A DNA stretch of 64,000 nt from positions 35,564-99,563 of the forward strand of contig NZ_FOGC01000004.1 in assembly GCF_900111105.1 (NCBI RefSeq). Direction: 5' to 3'. Positions 27,562 to 37,806 of the stretch are shown piece after piece. A program made the translations under genes and the position numbers. Positions within the stretch are counted from its first letter, which is position 1, and every line of letters begins with the position of its first letter. This DNA is from Rosenbergiella nectarea (GTDB lineage Bacteria > Pseudomonadota > Gammaproteobacteria > Enterobacterales > Enterobacteriaceae). The notes below the pieces were generated by a model, which did not search any database, was not told the origin of the DNA, and saw only the letters and a list, made by a program, of their open reading frames with translations.

Positions 27562-27580
27562 CGGGGAGGGCGACTCCCCG
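27562..27580 (+). terminator. Hairpin just after sdhB
   Basis: CGGGGAG-GGCGA-CTCCCCG, 10 nt past the sdhB stop, followed by TTGTTGT rather than a full T-run. It is more likely an attenuating or mRNA-stabilising hairpin than a full stop, since sucA depends at least partly on the sdh promoter in E. coli. Confidence 0.55.
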
Positions 27581-27595
27581 TTGTTGTAAAGGTAT

Positions 27596-27635
27596 CTTTG
27601 GCAATTTGACTCGTGACTAAGTCAAATTGCCAAAG
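27596..27635 (+). promoter_or_regulatory. Perfect 16-bp inverted repeat between sdhB and sucA
   Basis: CTTTGGCAATTTGACT and its exact reverse complement are separated by CGTGACTA. As RNA this makes a stable rod of 16 bp, a plausible RNase III target. In E. coli the sdh-suc transcript is known to be processed in this interval. Confidence 0.7.
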
Positions 27636-27658
27636 GTTCCCTGCGGGGGCAGTACTTT

Positions 27659-27687
27659 TTGCACTCGTATCGCTGAACCGATAGAAC
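27659..27687 (+). promoter_or_regulatory. Candidate internal promoter of sucABCD
   Basis: TTGCAC and TAGAAC, 17-bp spacer, about 80 bp before sucA. Both hexamers are only partly consensus, which suits the weak internal suc promoter known from E. coli. Confidence 0.4.
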
Positions 27688-27766
27688 AGAGCGGTCATCT
27701 GTTCGGGTATCTCCGTTTAACGGTGAATAATATTACGAAAAGCATAGCATTGCTTAAGGGATCACT

Positions 27767-30577
27767 ATGCAGAATAGCGCAATGAAATCCTGGCTAGACT
27801 CATCCTGGCTGGCCGGCGCGAACCAGTCCTACATCGAGCAGTTGTATGAGGATTACCTCACCGATCCTGACTCGGTAGATAGTGTCTGGCGTGAAAGGTT
27901 CGCACAATTCCCCGCGGACGCACTACGACCTGATCAATACCATTCCACAACGCGAGAGTACTTTCGGCGGCTGGCCAAAGATGCCACGCGTTACACCACC
28001 TCGGTGAGTGACCCTGAGACCAACTCTAAACAGGTTAAGGTACTGCAGCTCATCAATGCTTTTCGTTTCCGCGGTCATCAAAAAGCCAACCTCGATCCAT
28101 TAGGGTTATGGCAGCAAGAAGATGTGCCCGACCTCGATCCTGCCTTTCACGGCTTAAGTGCCAGCGATTTCAACGAGAGCTTCAATGTTGGGTCTTTTGC
28201 CTCAGGCAAAGAGACAATGAAACTTTCCGAAATTTTTGACGCATTGAAGCAGGCCTACTGCGGGTCAATCGGCGCGGAGTACATGCATATCACCAACACT
28301 GAAGAGAAACGTTGGATTCAGCAACGTATCGAATCGGTCGCCGGTCAAGCCACCTTTAGTGCAGAAGAGAAGAAAAAATTCTTAAAAGAGCTGACTGCTG
28401 CAGAAGGAATGGAAAAGTATCTAGGCGCTAAATTCCCTGGTGCTAAACGCTTCTCCCTTGAAGGTGGGGATGCGCTAATCCCAATGCTTCGTGAGATGAT
28501 CCGCCATGCCGGTAAACAAGGCACGCAAGAAGTCGTTCTGGGGATGGCACACCGTGGCCGACTTAACGTGCTTATCAACGTTCTGGGTAAAAAAACACAA
28601 GATCTCTTCGATGAATTCGCGGGTAAACATCATGAGCACTTGGGTGCAGGTGATGTGAAATACCATATGGGCTTCTCCTCAGATCTGGAAACAGAAGGGG
28701 GCTTAGTTCATTTAGCCTTGGCGTTTAACCCTTCTCACTTAGAAATAGTCAGCCCAGTCGTCATGGGGTCTGTGCGGGCACGACTCGACCGCCTTGATGA
28801 GCCTTCCGCCATTAATAAGGTTCTGCCAATTACCATTCACGGTGATGCGGCGGTAATCGGCCAAGGCGTGGTACAAGAGACGTTGAATATGTCTCAAGCA
28901 CGCGGTTATATGGTAGGCGGTACCGTGCGTATCGTGATCAATAACCAAGTTGGTTTCACGACTTCGAATCCGAAAGATGCGCGCTCTACCCCCTATTGTA
29001 CTGACATCGGTAAGATGATTCAGACGCCTATTTTCCACGTTAATGCCGATGATCCTGAAGCCGTCGCCTTCGTGACGCGTTTAGCCTTGGATTACCGTAA
29101 TACGTTTAAACGTGACGTCTTTATCGATCTGGTCTGTTATCGCCGTCATGGCCATAACGAAGCGGATGAGCCGAGCGCGACACAGCCAGTAATGTACAAA
29201 AAAATTAAGCAACATCCGACACCTCGTAAAATTTATGCGGATAAATTAACGGCTGCGAATGTTGTCAGTGCAGGTGAAGTGACGGAATTGGTCAATCTCT
29301 ATCGCGATGCGCTGGATGCGGGAGAGTGTGTGGTCGAAGAGTGGCGCCCAATGTCGCTGAACTCCTGTACTTGGTCACCTTATTTAAATCACGAGTGGGA
29401 TGAAGCCTATCCTGCGACGGTTGATCAGACACGACTCAAACAGATGGCGGTTAACTTAAGTCAAATTCCTGCTGAGATCGAAGCACAGTCACGTGTGAAG
29501 AAAATCTACAATGATCGTCATGAAATGGCGGAAGGGAATAAAGCATTCGATTGGGGCGGGGCTGAGAACTTAGCCTATGCTACCTTAGTCGATGAAGGCG
29601 TTTCAGTGCGCTTATCGGGTGAAGATTCAGGACGCGGGACCTTCTTCCATCGCCATGCAGTGATCCACAACCAAAGTAATGGCTCGACCTTTACCCCGCT
29701 CCACCATGTCCGTAAAGGACAAGGTGTGTTTAAAGTTTGGGATTCTGTGTTATCCGAAGAAGCCGTTCTGGCCTTTGAATATGGTTACGCGACGGCTGAA
29801 CCGCGCACCTTGACGATTTGGGAAGCGCAGTTCGGTGACTTCGCGAATGGTGCTCAGGTGGTAATTGACCAGTTCATCAGTTCAGGTGAGCAAAAATGGG
29901 GTCGGATGTGTGGATTAGTGATGTTACTGCCACATGGTTACGAAGGCCAAGGCCCAGAACACTCCTCTGCGCGTCTTGAGCGTTATCTACAGCTCTGCGC
30001 CGATCAAAACATGCAGGTCTGTGTGCCGTCAACGCCCGCACAGGTTTATCACATGTTACGCCGTCAGGCTTTACGCGGTATGCGCCGGCCACTGGTGGTG
30101 ATGTCTCCTAAATCCCTGTTACGCCACCCGTTAGCGATCTCGACAATGGATGAACTGGCGCAAGGCGAATTTATGCCCGCCATCCCAGAAATCGATGCGC
30201 TGGATGCGCAGAAGGTCAAACGCGTAGTGCTCTGTTCCGGTAAGGTCTATTACGACTTATTAGAGCAACGTCGTAAAAACGAGCAAGATAATGTCGCGAT
30301 TATCCGTATTGAGCAGCTTTACCCGTTCCCACACAAAGCGGTTCAACAGGCGATCAGTGCTTATCGCCACGTGACCGATTTCGTCTGGTGCCAAGAAGAG
30401 CCGTTAAACCAAGGTGCTTGGTATTGTTGCCAACATAACTTCCATGATGTTGTCCCTGCAGGGGCTAAATTACGCTACGCTGGCCGGGCGGCTTCCGCTT
30501 CTCCAGCTGTGGGATATATGTCTGTTCACCAAAAGCAGCAGCAAGAATTAGTTAATGATGCGCTGAACGTTGATTGA
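27767..30577 (+). CDS. sucA: 2-oxoglutarate dehydrogenase E1 component
   Basis: Thiamine-diphosphate-dependent decarboxylase of 2-oxoglutarate that hands the succinyl group to the lipoyl arm of SucB. At 936 aa it matches the family (E. coli 933). The N-terminal E2-binding segment (SWLAGANQSYIEQLYEDYLTDP), MAHRGRLNVL (ThDP site), GDAAVIGQGVV with the metal-binding GD, NNQVGFTT and the C-terminal transketolase-like pyrimidine domain (GEDSGRGTFFHRHA, SSARLERYLQLCAD) are all present. It is followed 15 nt later by sucB. Confidence 0.98.
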   Translation: MQNSAMKSWLDSSWLAGANQSYIEQLYEDYLTDPDSVDSVWRERFAQFPADALRPDQYHSTTREYFRRLAKDATRYTTSVSDPETNSKQVKVLQLINAFRFRGHQKANLDPLGLWQQEDVPDLDPAFHGLSASDFNESFNVGSFASGKETMKLSEIFDALKQAYCGSIGAEYMHITNTEEKRWIQQRIESVAGQATFSAEEKKKFLKELTAAEGMEKYLGAKFPGAKRFSLEGGDALIPMLREMIRHAGKQGTQEVVLGMAHRGRLNVLINVLGKKTQDLFDEFAGKHHEHLGAGDVKYHMGFSSDLETEGGLVHLALAFNPSHLEIVSPVVMGSVRARLDRLDEPSAINKVLPITIHGDAAVIGQGVVQETLNMSQARGYMVGGTVRIVINNQVGFTTSNPKDARSTPYCTDIGKMIQTPIFHVNADDPEAVAFVTRLALDYRNTFKRDVFIDLVCYRRHGHNEADEPSATQPVMYKKIKQHPTPRKIYADKLTAANVVSAGEVTELVNLYRDALDAGECVVEEWRPMSLNSCTWSPYLNHEWDEAYPATVDQTRLKQMAVNLSQIPAEIEAQSRVKKIYNDRHEMAEGNKAFDWGGAENLAYATLVDEGVSVRLSGEDSGRGTFFHRHAVIHNQSNGSTFTPLHHVRKGQGVFKVWDSVLSEEAVLAFEYGYATAEPRTLTIWEAQFGDFANGAQVVIDQFISSGEQKWGRMCGLVMLLPHGYEGQGPEHSSARLERYLQLCADQNMQVCVPSTPAQVYHMLRRQALRGMRRPLVVMSPKSLLRHPLAISTMDELAQGEFMPAIPEIDALDAQKVKRVVLCSGKVYYDLLEQRRKNEQDNVAIIRIEQLYPFPHKAVQQAISAYRHVTDFVWCQEEPLNQGAWYCCQHNFHDVVPAGAKLRYAGRAASASPAVGYMSVHQKQQQELVNDALNVD

Positions 30578-30592
30578 TAAAAAGGAAAGACA

Positions 30593-31807
30593 ATGAGTAG
30601 CTTAGAAATTTTCGTTCCCGATTTACCGGAATCTGTTGCCGATGCCACGGTTGCAACCTGGCACAAACAGCCTGGTGACAGCGTCCAGCGCGATGAAGTG
30701 CTGGTAGAAATTGAAACCGATAAAGTGATCTTAGAAGTGCCTGCGGCGGCCGACGGTATTTTAGAGGCCATTGTTGAAGCAGAAGGCGCGACAGTCGTTT
30801 CTCGTCAGTTGCTAGGCCGTCTTAAAGAGGGCAATAGTGCGGGTAAAGAGAGCACGGCTACGCCTGCTCCAGTGTCAACCTCAGACTCTGCAACGGCGAC
30901 TGAGCAAAGTAGTGACGAGTCCAATGACTTCTTAACACCTGCCATTCGCCGCCTAATCGCAGAACATACCTTAGATGCAACCCAAATCAAAGGGACGGGT
31001 GTGGGTGGGCGTATCACTCGTGAAGACGTTGAAAAACACCTTGCTGCGACGAAATCAGCGCCGAAAACCGAGACCGCTACAACGTCTACGTCAGCACCGC
31101 TTTCAAACCGTAGCGAGAAACGTGTGCCGATGACGCGTTTACGTAAACGTGTTGCAGAGCGTTTATTAGAAGCTAAAAACAGCACGGCAATGTTGACCAC
31201 CTTTAACGAGGTCAACATGAAGCCAATCATGCAAATACGTAAGCAATATGGCGAAGCATTCGAGAAACGTCATGGCGTTCGTTTAGGCTTCATGTCTTTC
31301 TATATTAAAGCCGTGGTTGAAGCCCTTAAGCGCTACCCAGAAGTGAATGCGTCAATTGATGGCGATGACGTGGTGTACCACAACTATTTCGATGTCAGCA
31401 TTGCGGTATCGACGCCACGAGGCTTAGTGACGCCAGTACTAAAAGACGTTGATGCGCTTAGCATGGCTGACATTGAGAAGAAAATTAAAGAACTAGCGAT
31501 CAAAGGGCGTGACGGTAAGTTAACGGTTGAAGAATTGACCGGTGGTAACTTTACCATCACCAATGGGGGGGTATTTGGATCGCTGATGTCGACGCCAATC
31601 ATCAACCCACCACAAAGCGCGATCTTAGGTATGCACGCTATCAAGGATCGTCCTATGGCGGTGAATGGCCAAGTTGAAATCCTGCCTATGATGTATCTCG
31701 CACTTTCTTATGACCACCGTCTAATCGATGGTCGCGAATCAGTGGGCTACCTCGTGGCAATTAAAGATCTACTTGAAGATCCTGCACGTCTGCTGCTGGA
31801 TGTCTAA
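30593..31807 (+). CDS. sucB: Dihydrolipoyl succinyltransferase (E2)
   Basis: Core of the 2-oxoglutarate dehydrogenase complex, transferring succinyl from lipoate to CoA. One lipoyl domain (about 1-80) carries the modified K44 in [11 protein letters not shown] Ser/Thr/Ala-rich linker (about 82-108) leads to the E1/E3-binding domain ([11 protein letters not shown]...[15 protein letters not shown], about 113-150) and the catalytic domain with H375 and D379 in [11 protein letters not shown]. Its 404 aa is one less than E. coli. E3 (lpd) is encoded elsewhere. Confidence 0.98.
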   Translation: MSSLEIFVPDLPESVADATVATWHKQPGDSVQRDEVLVEIETDKVILEVPAAADGILEAIVEAEGATVVSRQLLGRLKEGNSAGKESTATPAPVSTSDSATATEQSSDESNDFLTPAIRRLIAEHTLDATQIKGTGVGGRITREDVEKHLAATKSAPKTETATTSTSAPLSNRSEKRVPMTRLRKRVAERLLEAKNSTAMLTTFNEVNMKPIMQIRKQYGEAFEKRHGVRLGFMSFYIKAVVEALKRYPEVNASIDGDDVVYHNYFDVSIAVSTPRGLVTPVLKDVDALSMADIEKKIKELAIKGRDGKLTVEELTGGNFTITNGGVFGSLMSTPIINPPQSAILGMHAIKDRPMAVNGQVEILPMMYLALSYDHRLIDGRESVGYLVAIKDLLEDPARLLLDV

Positions 31808-31863
31808 TTTACAGTGGCGTGTGCTCTGCACGCCTATTTTTTGACCTGAATGGATAATACCCT

Positions 31864-33030
31864 ATGAATTTACATGAATATCAGGCGAAACAGCTCTTTG
31901 CACGTTATGGCTTACCTGCGCCGTCTGGTTATGCTTGTACTACGCCTCGTGAAGCTGAAGAAGCAGCATCAAAAATTGGTAGTGGACCTTGGGTAGTAAA
32001 ATGCCAAGTTCATGCGGGCGGCCGTGGTAAAGCGGGCGGCGTGAAAGTCGTGAAAAGTAAAGAAGAGATCCGCAGCTTTGCTGAAGGCTGGCTGGGCAAG
32101 AATTTAGTGACTTACCAAACTGATGCGCAAGGTCAGCCGGTTAATCAAATTCTGGTCGAAGCCGCGACTGATATTGATAAAGAGCTTTATCTGGGAGCCG
32201 TGGTTGATCGCAGTACGCGCCGTGTAGTGTTTATGGCCTCTACCGAAGGCGGTGTTGAAATTGAGAAAGTGGCTGAAGAGACACCACACTTGATTCATAA
32301 AATGGCACTGGATCCATTGACCGGCCCAATGCCTTACCAAGGCCGTGAACTCGCATTTAAATTAGGGCTGGAAGGTAAGCAAGTTAGCCAATTCGCGAAA
32401 ATTTTCATGGGCTTAGCCAAGCTATTCTTAGAGCGTGATCTGGCATTAGTTGAAATTAACCCGTTAGTGATCACCACTGAAGGCGACTTAATCTGCCTAG
32501 ACGGCAAACTAGGTGCTGATAGCAACGCGATGTTCCGTCAACCTGAACTGCGCGAAATGCATGACCCAAGCCAAGAAGATTCTCGTGAAGCGCATGCGGC
32601 ACAATGGGAACTCAATTACGTTGCCTTAGAAGGTAACATCGGCTGTATGGTAAATGGTGCAGGCCTAGCGATGGGAACCATGGATATCGTTAAACACCAT
32701 GGTGGACAACCGGCTAACTTCCTTGATGTTGGCGGCGGGGCAACCAAAGAGCGCGTGACTGAAGCCTTTAAAATTATTCTCTCAGACGACGCGGTGAAAG
32801 CGGTCCTCGTCAATATCTTCGGTGGGATTGTCCGCTGTGACCTGATTGCTGACGGTATCATTGGCGCAGTTGAAGAGGTTGGGGTGAATGTTCCCGTTGT
32901 CGTTCGCCTTGAGGGGAATAATGCTGAATTAGGCGCACAACGTTTAGCAGAAAGTGGTCTCAATATCATCGCAGCGACCAGTTTGACTGACGCTGCCCAG
33001 CAAGTTGTTGCTGCGGCGGAGGGTAAATAA
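31864..33030 (+). CDS. sucC: Succinyl-CoA synthetase beta subunit
   Basis: ADP-forming succinate-CoA ligase subunit. The N-terminal ATP-grasp domain binds nucleotide ([15 protein letters not shown], about 46-60), and the C-terminal flavodoxin-like domain has the succinate loop GGGATKE and [11 protein letters not shown]. Its 388 aa equals E. coli SucC. Its stop overlaps the sucD start by one base (TAATG), so equal subunit amounts are likely. Confidence 0.98.
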   Translation: MNLHEYQAKQLFARYGLPAPSGYACTTPREAEEAASKIGSGPWVVKCQVHAGGRGKAGGVKVVKSKEEIRSFAEGWLGKNLVTYQTDAQGQPVNQILVEAATDIDKELYLGAVVDRSTRRVVFMASTEGGVEIEKVAEETPHLIHKMALDPLTGPMPYQGRELAFKLGLEGKQVSQFAKIFMGLAKLFLERDLALVEINPLVITTEGDLICLDGKLGADSNAMFRQPELREMHDPSQEDSREAHAAQWELNYVALEGNIGCMVNGAGLAMGTMDIVKHHGGQPANFLDVGGGATKERVTEAFKIILSDDAVKAVLVNIFGGIVRCDLIADGIIGAVEEVGVNVPVVVRLEGNNAELGAQRLAESGLNIIAATSLTDAAQQVVAAAEGK

Positions 33031-33905
33031 TGTCTATTTTGATTGATAAGAATACTAAAGTCATTTGCCAAGGCTTCACCGGTGGCCAAGGCACATTCCA
33101 CTCAGAACAAGCGATCGCTTATGGCACGCAAATGGTCGGTGGGGTCACCCCAGGTAAAGGCGGAACAACGCACCTAGGCCTGCCCGTATTCAATACCGTG
33201 CGTGAAGCGGTTGAAGCCACAGGAGCGACAGCCTCTGTGATCTACGTTCCCGCGCCATTCTGTAAAGACAGTATTTTAGAAGCGATTGATGCAGGCATTA
33301 AACTGATCATCACCATCACTGAGGGTATCCCTACACTGGATATGCTCACCGTGAAGGTGAAACTGGACCAAGCGGGTGTGCGGATGATCGGTCCCAACTG
33401 CCCAGGCGTTATTACGCCTGGCGAATGTAAAATTGGTATTATGCCTGGGCACATTCACCAACCAGGCCGTGTCGGGATTGTTTCACGTTCAGGCACTCTG
33501 ACTTATGAAGCGGTCAAGCAAACAACCGATATTGGCTATGGCCAATCGACTTGCGTCGGCATCGGTGGCGATCCTATTCCGGGTTCAAGCTTCATCGACA
33601 TCCTCGAGTTATTCGAGAAAGATCCGCAAACTGAAGCGATCGTCATGATCGGTGAAATTGGGGGGAGTGCGGAAGAAGAAGCGGCTGCTTATATCAAAGC
33701 GCATGTCACGAAACCTGTCGTGAGTTATATTGCTGGTGTAACCGCCCCTAAAGGCAAACGCATGGGACACGCTGGTGCCATCATTGCGGGGGGTAAAGGA
33801 ACGGCTGATGAGAAATTTGCGGCATTGGAAGCTGCTGGTGTTAAAACCGTGCGCAGCCTTGCCGATATCGGTGATGCAGTGAAAGCCGTTCTGCCTGCAC
33901 GCTAA
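33030..33905 (+). CDS. sucD: Succinyl-CoA synthetase alpha subunit
   Basis: Binds CoA and carries the phosphohistidine, H247 in [17 protein letters not shown]. The N-terminal Rossmann CoA domain has [12 protein letters not shown] and GGVTPGKGG, and GPNCPGVI lies at the centre. At 291 aa it is two residues longer than E. coli SucD. Last gene of the sdh-suc operon, followed by a strong terminator. Confidence 0.98.
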   Translation: MSILIDKNTKVICQGFTGGQGTFHSEQAIAYGTQMVGGVTPGKGGTTHLGLPVFNTVREAVEATGATASVIYVPAPFCKDSILEAIDAGIKLIITITEGIPTLDMLTVKVKLDQAGVRMIGPNCPGVITPGECKIGIMPGHIHQPGRVGIVSRSGTLTYEAVKQTTDIGYGQSTCVGIGGDPIPGSSFIDILELFEKDPQTEAIVMIGEIGGSAEEEAAAYIKAHVTKPVVSYIAGVTAPKGKRMGHAGAIIAGGKGTADEKFAALEAAGVKTVRSLADIGDAVKAVLPAR

Positions 33906-33923
33906 GTTATCCGTAGCATTAAT

Positions 33924-33953
33924 TAAGCCACTGACGATTCGGTGGCTTTTTTT
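33924..33953 (+). terminator. Terminator of the sdhCDAB-sucABCD operon
   Basis: AGCCAC-TGACGATTCG-GTGGCT followed by seven T. In E. coli this 3' end gives rise to the small RNA SdhX; whether a similar 3'-derived RNA exists here cannot be told from the sequence alone. Confidence 0.9.
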
Positions 33954-34317
33954 ATTAAAAATTAAAACAATGATAGTGATTAAATCTAACAAAATAATTT
34001 TCCGAAAATATACTTATAATAATCTAGATCGAGATCAAATAACCTCCTGTTAGTTTCTAGAAATAATTAATCACTAAGATTACATTATCTTCCACTATCA
34101 CCGTAATCACCTCACTCCACTGAGATCGTTTAATGAAGTGGAAGACTATCTTTACTGAAAAGATAGCGCTAGGCATCGGCAGATAATAAGCAGCTTAATC
34201 ATGATACCTCTTATTACTATTAAGCTGGATTATTAACATCATCTCATTAATTTTCATTAAGTATATTGAAGTCATTTCCAGTAATTGGTGAAAAATAGTG
34301 TGAAACAAGGAGTAAGA
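33954..34317 (+). promoter_or_regulatory. cydABX promoter and structured leader
   Basis: A TATAAT at 34015-34020 with no good -35 suggests an activator-dependent promoter, leaving a leader of about 290 nt. In the leader are three inverted repeats: TCTTCCACT/AGTGGAAGA (34088-34096 and 34137-34145), CTATCTTT/AAAGATAG (34146-34166) and CAGCTTAAT/ATTAAGCTG (34191-34199 and 34219-34227). In E. coli this region is controlled by ArcA, FNR and H-NS; no clear FNR box was found. Confidence 0.5.
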
Positions 34318-35880
34318 ATGTTTGATATCGTCGAACTCTCTCGCTTACAGTTTGCGTTAACCGCAATGTACCATTTCCTCTTTGTCCCGCTAACGCTCGG
34401 CATGGCATTCTTATTAGCCATTATGGAAACGGTCTATGTTTTTACCGGTAAGCAAATTTATAAAGATATGACCAAGTTTTGGGGAAAATTGTTTGGGATC
34501 AATTTTGCCCTTGGGGTTGCTACCGGGTTAACGATGGAATTCCAATTCGGGACCAACTGGTCTTATTATTCCCATTATGTTGGGGATATTTTTGGCGCGC
34601 CTTTAGCCATTGAAGGATTAATGGCCTTCTTTTTAGAATCAACCTTTGTCGGGCTATTTTTCTTTGGCTGGGATCGTTTAAGTAAAGTTCAACATTTAGC
34701 GGTGACCTGGTTAGTGGCGTTGGGATCGAACTTATCCGCGCTATGGATACTAGTGGCTAATGGTTGGATGCAAAATCCTGTGGCATCAGAATTTAATTTT
34801 GAAACCATGCGTATGGAGATGGTGAGCTTCTCTGAATTAGTCCTTAACCCTGTCGCGCAAGTTAAATTTGTGCACACTGTGGCTTCGGGTTATACCACTG
34901 GCGCGATTTTTGTTCTGGCGATCAGTGCTTGGTATTTATTAAAAGGGCGTGATATTGCCTTTGCGAAACGTTCGTTTGCTATTGCAGCGAGCTTTGGTAT
35001 TGCGGCGATACTTTCTGTCATCGTTCTCGGTGATGAATCCGGTTACGAAATGGGCGATGTGCAAAAGACTAAACTGGCAGCGATAGAGGCGGAGTGGGAA
35101 ACACAACCTGCGCCAGCCGCCTTTACACTGTTTGGTCTCCCCGACCAACAGGCTGAGAAAAACCATTATGCGGTTCAGGTTCCCTACTTACTCGGATTAA
35201 TTGCCACCCGATCCACCGATAAGCCCGTCCTAGGATTGAAGGATCTATTGGTTGAACACGAAATTCGTATTCGTAATGGGATGAAAGCCTATGCCTTATT
35301 AACCGAGTTACGGAGTGGCAATCAAGATAGGGCGGTGCGTGAAGCTTTTGAGAGTCATAAAAAGGATTTAGGGTACGGATTACTGCTGAAACGTTATACA
35401 CCTAATGTCAGCGACGCGACCGAAGCACAAATTCAACAAGCGACGAAAGACTCTATTCCAAGTGTTGCCCCGCTGTATTTTTCTTTCCGGATTATGGTGC
35501 TTTGCGGCGTGCTGATGTTCTTAGTGATTGCCGCGTCGTTCATTACGGTAGTACGGAATCGTATTGGAAAAAATCGATTTATATTGAAAGCCGCCGTGTG
35601 CGCACTCCCTTTGCCTTGGATTGCGGTCGAATCGGGTTGGTTTGTGGCGGAGTACGGACGTCAGCCTTGGGCGATCGGCGAAGTACTCCCGACCGCCGTC
35701 GCGCACTCATCCTTATCTGTAGGCGATCTACTTTTCTCGATGGGCTTAATACTAGGGCTCTATACCTTATTCATCATTGCTGAGATGTATTTAATGATTA
35801 AGTTCGCGCGTTTAGGACCGTCGAGTTTGAAAACGGGTCGTTACCATCATGAGCAATCTACAGATAACGCTTCAGTGTAA
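34318..35880 (+). CDS. cydA: Cytochrome bd-I ubiquinol oxidase subunit I
   Basis: Main subunit of the high-affinity terminal oxidase in the inner membrane; holds haems b558, b595 and d and oxidises ubiquinol. The start is the ATG preceded by AAGGAG ([15 protein letters not shown]), giving 520 aa (E. coli 522). H19 (MYHFLF) is a haem ligand; GWDRLSK, the [12 protein letters not shown] segment and a long Q-loop (about 240-390) mark the long-loop L-type of enterobacteria. Nine membrane helices are expected. It is followed by cydB at 18 nt. Confidence 0.97.
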   Translation: MFDIVELSRLQFALTAMYHFLFVPLTLGMAFLLAIMETVYVFTGKQIYKDMTKFWGKLFGINFALGVATGLTMEFQFGTNWSYYSHYVGDIFGAPLAIEGLMAFFLESTFVGLFFFGWDRLSKVQHLAVTWLVALGSNLSALWILVANGWMQNPVASEFNFETMRMEMVSFSELVLNPVAQVKFVHTVASGYTTGAIFVLAISAWYLLKGRDIAFAKRSFAIAASFGIAAILSVIVLGDESGYEMGDVQKTKLAAIEAEWETQPAPAAFTLFGLPDQQAEKNHYAVQVPYLLGLIATRSTDKPVLGLKDLLVEHEIRIRNGMKAYALLTELRSGNQDRAVREAFESHKKDLGYGLLLKRYTPNVSDATEAQIQQATKDSIPSVAPLYFSFRIMVLCGVLMFLVIAASFITVVRNRIGKNRFILKAAVCALPLPWIAVESGWFVAEYGRQPWAIGEVLPTAVAHSSLSVGDLLFSMGLILGLYTLFIIAEMYLMIKFARLGPSSLKTGRYHHEQSTDNASV

Positions 35881-35898
35881 ATAATCGAGGACGCATTC

Positions 35899-37038
35899 AT
35901 GTTTGATTACGAAGTATTACGCTTTGTGTGGTGGCTGCTCATCGGCATCCTTTTTATCGGCTTTGCGGTGACAGATGGTTTCGATATGGGCGTTGGGATG
36001 TTGGGGCGCTTGATTGGTCGTACCGATACAGAGCGCCGTATTATGATTAACAGCATTGCTCCCCACTGGGATGGTAATCAGGTCTGGCTGATTACGGCAG
36101 GCGGAGCGCTATTCGCTGCGTGGCCAATGGTTTATGCTGCGGCATTCTCGGGATTTTATGTGGCGATGATGCTGGTGCTGGCCTCACTGTTCTTCCGTCC
36201 GATTGGTTTTGACTACCGATCTAAACTGGAAAATCCCAAATGGCGGGGCATGTGGGATTGGGGAATTTTCATTGGTAGCTTTGTACCGCCTCTAGTGATT
36301 GGGGTGGCATTTGGCAACCTACTGCAAGGGGTCCCTTTCCACTTTGATAATGATTTGCGCTTATTTTACACCGGCAACTTTTTCCAGTTACTCAATCCGT
36401 TTGCATTATTAACGGGAGTGGTCAGTCTCACCATGATCCTGACGCAAGGTGCGACTTATCTTATGATGCGCACCGATTCAGTGCTATTGAAAAGAAGTCA
36501 GCGTTGTAGCCAAATCAGTAGCGCAGTGATGTTTGTCTGTTTTGCCTTAGCCGGAGTGTGGTTGGCGAATGGGATAGAGGGGTATCAGTTAGCGTCTACC
36601 CTCAATCATGCTGCCGAATCTAATCCGATGGGTAAAGAGGTGGTGACTGGTGTAGGTTTGTGGCTTGAGAATTTCTCCCTCACACCAAGCCTATGGCTTT
36701 TTCCAATAGGTGGACTGATTTTTGCCTTAGCAACCTTTCTTTTGGCTTCGTTGCAGCGAGGAGGGTGGGCGTTCTTGAGTTCATCATTGACCATTGCATG
36801 CGTCATTATGACAGTGGGTGTGGCAATGTTTCCTTTTATCATGCCATCGAGCACCGTCATCAATAATAGTTTGACAATGTGGGACGCGACCTCAAGTCAG
36901 CTCACTCTGACTATTATGACATTCGCAGCAATGATCTTCGTTCCCATTGTTTTGGCCTATACCATCTGGTGCTATTACAAGATGTTTGGTCGGATCACAC
37001 ACCAAGACATTGAAAAGAACACTCACTCACTATATTAA
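35899..37038 (+). CDS. cydB: Cytochrome bd-I ubiquinol oxidase subunit II
   Basis: Partner membrane subunit of CydA. The N-terminus (FDYEVLRFVWWLLIG...AVTDGFDMGVGML) and the acidic residues DGFD and PHWDGNQVWL are family hallmarks. Eight to nine membrane helices are visible as hydrophobic stretches. Its 379 aa equals E. coli CydB. cydX follows at 12 nt. Confidence 0.97.
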   Translation: MFDYEVLRFVWWLLIGILFIGFAVTDGFDMGVGMLGRLIGRTDTERRIMINSIAPHWDGNQVWLITAGGALFAAWPMVYAAAFSGFYVAMMLVLASLFFRPIGFDYRSKLENPKWRGMWDWGIFIGSFVPPLVIGVAFGNLLQGVPFHFDNDLRLFYTGNFFQLLNPFALLTGVVSLTMILTQGATYLMMRTDSVLLKRSQRCSQISSAVMFVCFALAGVWLANGIEGYQLASTLNHAAESNPMGKEVVTGVGLWLENFSLTPSLWLFPIGGLIFALATFLLASLQRGGWAFLSSSLTIACVIMTVGVAMFPFIMPSSTVINNSLTMWDATSSQLTLTIMTFAAMIFVPIVLAYTIWCYYKMFGRITHQDIEKNTHSLY

Positions 37039-37050
37039 GAGGTAAGACTT

Positions 37051-37158
37051 ATGTGGTATTTCGCTTGGATCTTAGGCACATTACTTGCCTGTTCTTTTGG
37101 TGTTATGACAGCCTTAGCGCTAGAAAATAGTGAAAAAGAGAAAACACCTAATTCTTGA
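37051..37158 (+). CDS. cydX: Cytochrome bd-I small subunit CydX
   Basis: A 35-residue single-pass membrane protein, needed for stable, active bd oxidase in E. coli. The sequence MWYFAWILGTLLACSFGV is nearly identical to E. coli CydX (37 aa), and the tail (ALENSEKEK) is charged and less conserved. AAGAGG precedes the ATG. In E. coli ybgE follows, but here a terminator follows at once. Confidence 0.95.
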   Translation: MWYFAWILGTLLACSFGVMTALALENSEKEKTPNS

Positions 37159-37196
37159 TCCTGATTGATTAAATTAATTTGTTAGTATTTTGCGTT

Positions 37197-37229
37197 AACC
37201 CTTCTGTTACCCGGCAGAAGGGTTTTTTT
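37197..37229 (+). terminator. Terminator of cydABX
   Basis: AACCCTTCTG-TTACCCGG-CAGAAGGGTT with seven T. It ends the cyd operon ahead of ybgC. The remainder of 37159-37401 holds no gene, only the AT-rich ybgC upstream region. Confidence 0.92.
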
Positions 37230-37401
37230 ATGATGGTTATTAACTCGTTGATAAATAACTGTAATTATTTATTAGGGTTTTAGCTTTGCAACATCAAAAC
37301 GTAAAGAAAAATAATTATTTTATTAAGCAGACTTTGCCCCATTCCCAAGCTCAATGCTCTTGCGTATAGTAGCGGAGTTTACACCATTATAGGGATGTGG
37401 A

Positions 37402-37806
37402 GTGAGTCAAATGCTGTTTCGTTGGCCAATCAGAGTTTACTATGAAGACACTGATGCCGGAGGCGTGGTTTATCATGCTAGCTATATTGCGTTTTACGAA
37501 CGTGCGAGAACAGAAATGTTACGTGCTAAAGAGATTAATCAACAATTTCTTCTCGAAAAACAAGTGGGTTTTGTCGTTCGAAGAATGAGTGTCGATTATC
37601 GGGCGGCTGCGCGTTTAGACGATATGCTTGAGGTGACGACTGAAATCGTCAAGATGACACGCGCTACCATTACTTTTCTGCAACGTATTTTAGACGCTAA
37701 AGGAAAAGTAATTAATGAAGCAGAGGTGTTGATTGCCTGCATTAATTTACACCAGATGAAGCCAATAGCGCTTCCTACGTTTATTGTCGCGGAGTTTACG
37801 CAGTGA
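37402..37806 (+). CDS. ybgC: Acyl-CoA thioesterase YbgC (Tol-Pal associated)
   Basis: Hot-dog fold thioesterase acting on short-chain acyl-CoA or acyl-ACP; first gene of the tol-pal cluster. The catalytic Asp is in [15 protein letters not shown] (about 14-28). At 134 aa it equals E. coli YbgC. The start is GTG with AGGGATG upstream. The stop overlaps the tolQ GTG by 4 nt (GTGA). Confidence 0.93.
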   Translation: MSQMLFRWPIRVYYEDTDAGGVVYHASYIAFYERARTEMLRAKEINQQFLLEKQVGFVVRRMSVDYRAAARLDDMLEVTTEIVKMTRATITFLQRILDAKGKVINEAEVLIACINLHQMKPIALPTFIVAEFTQ

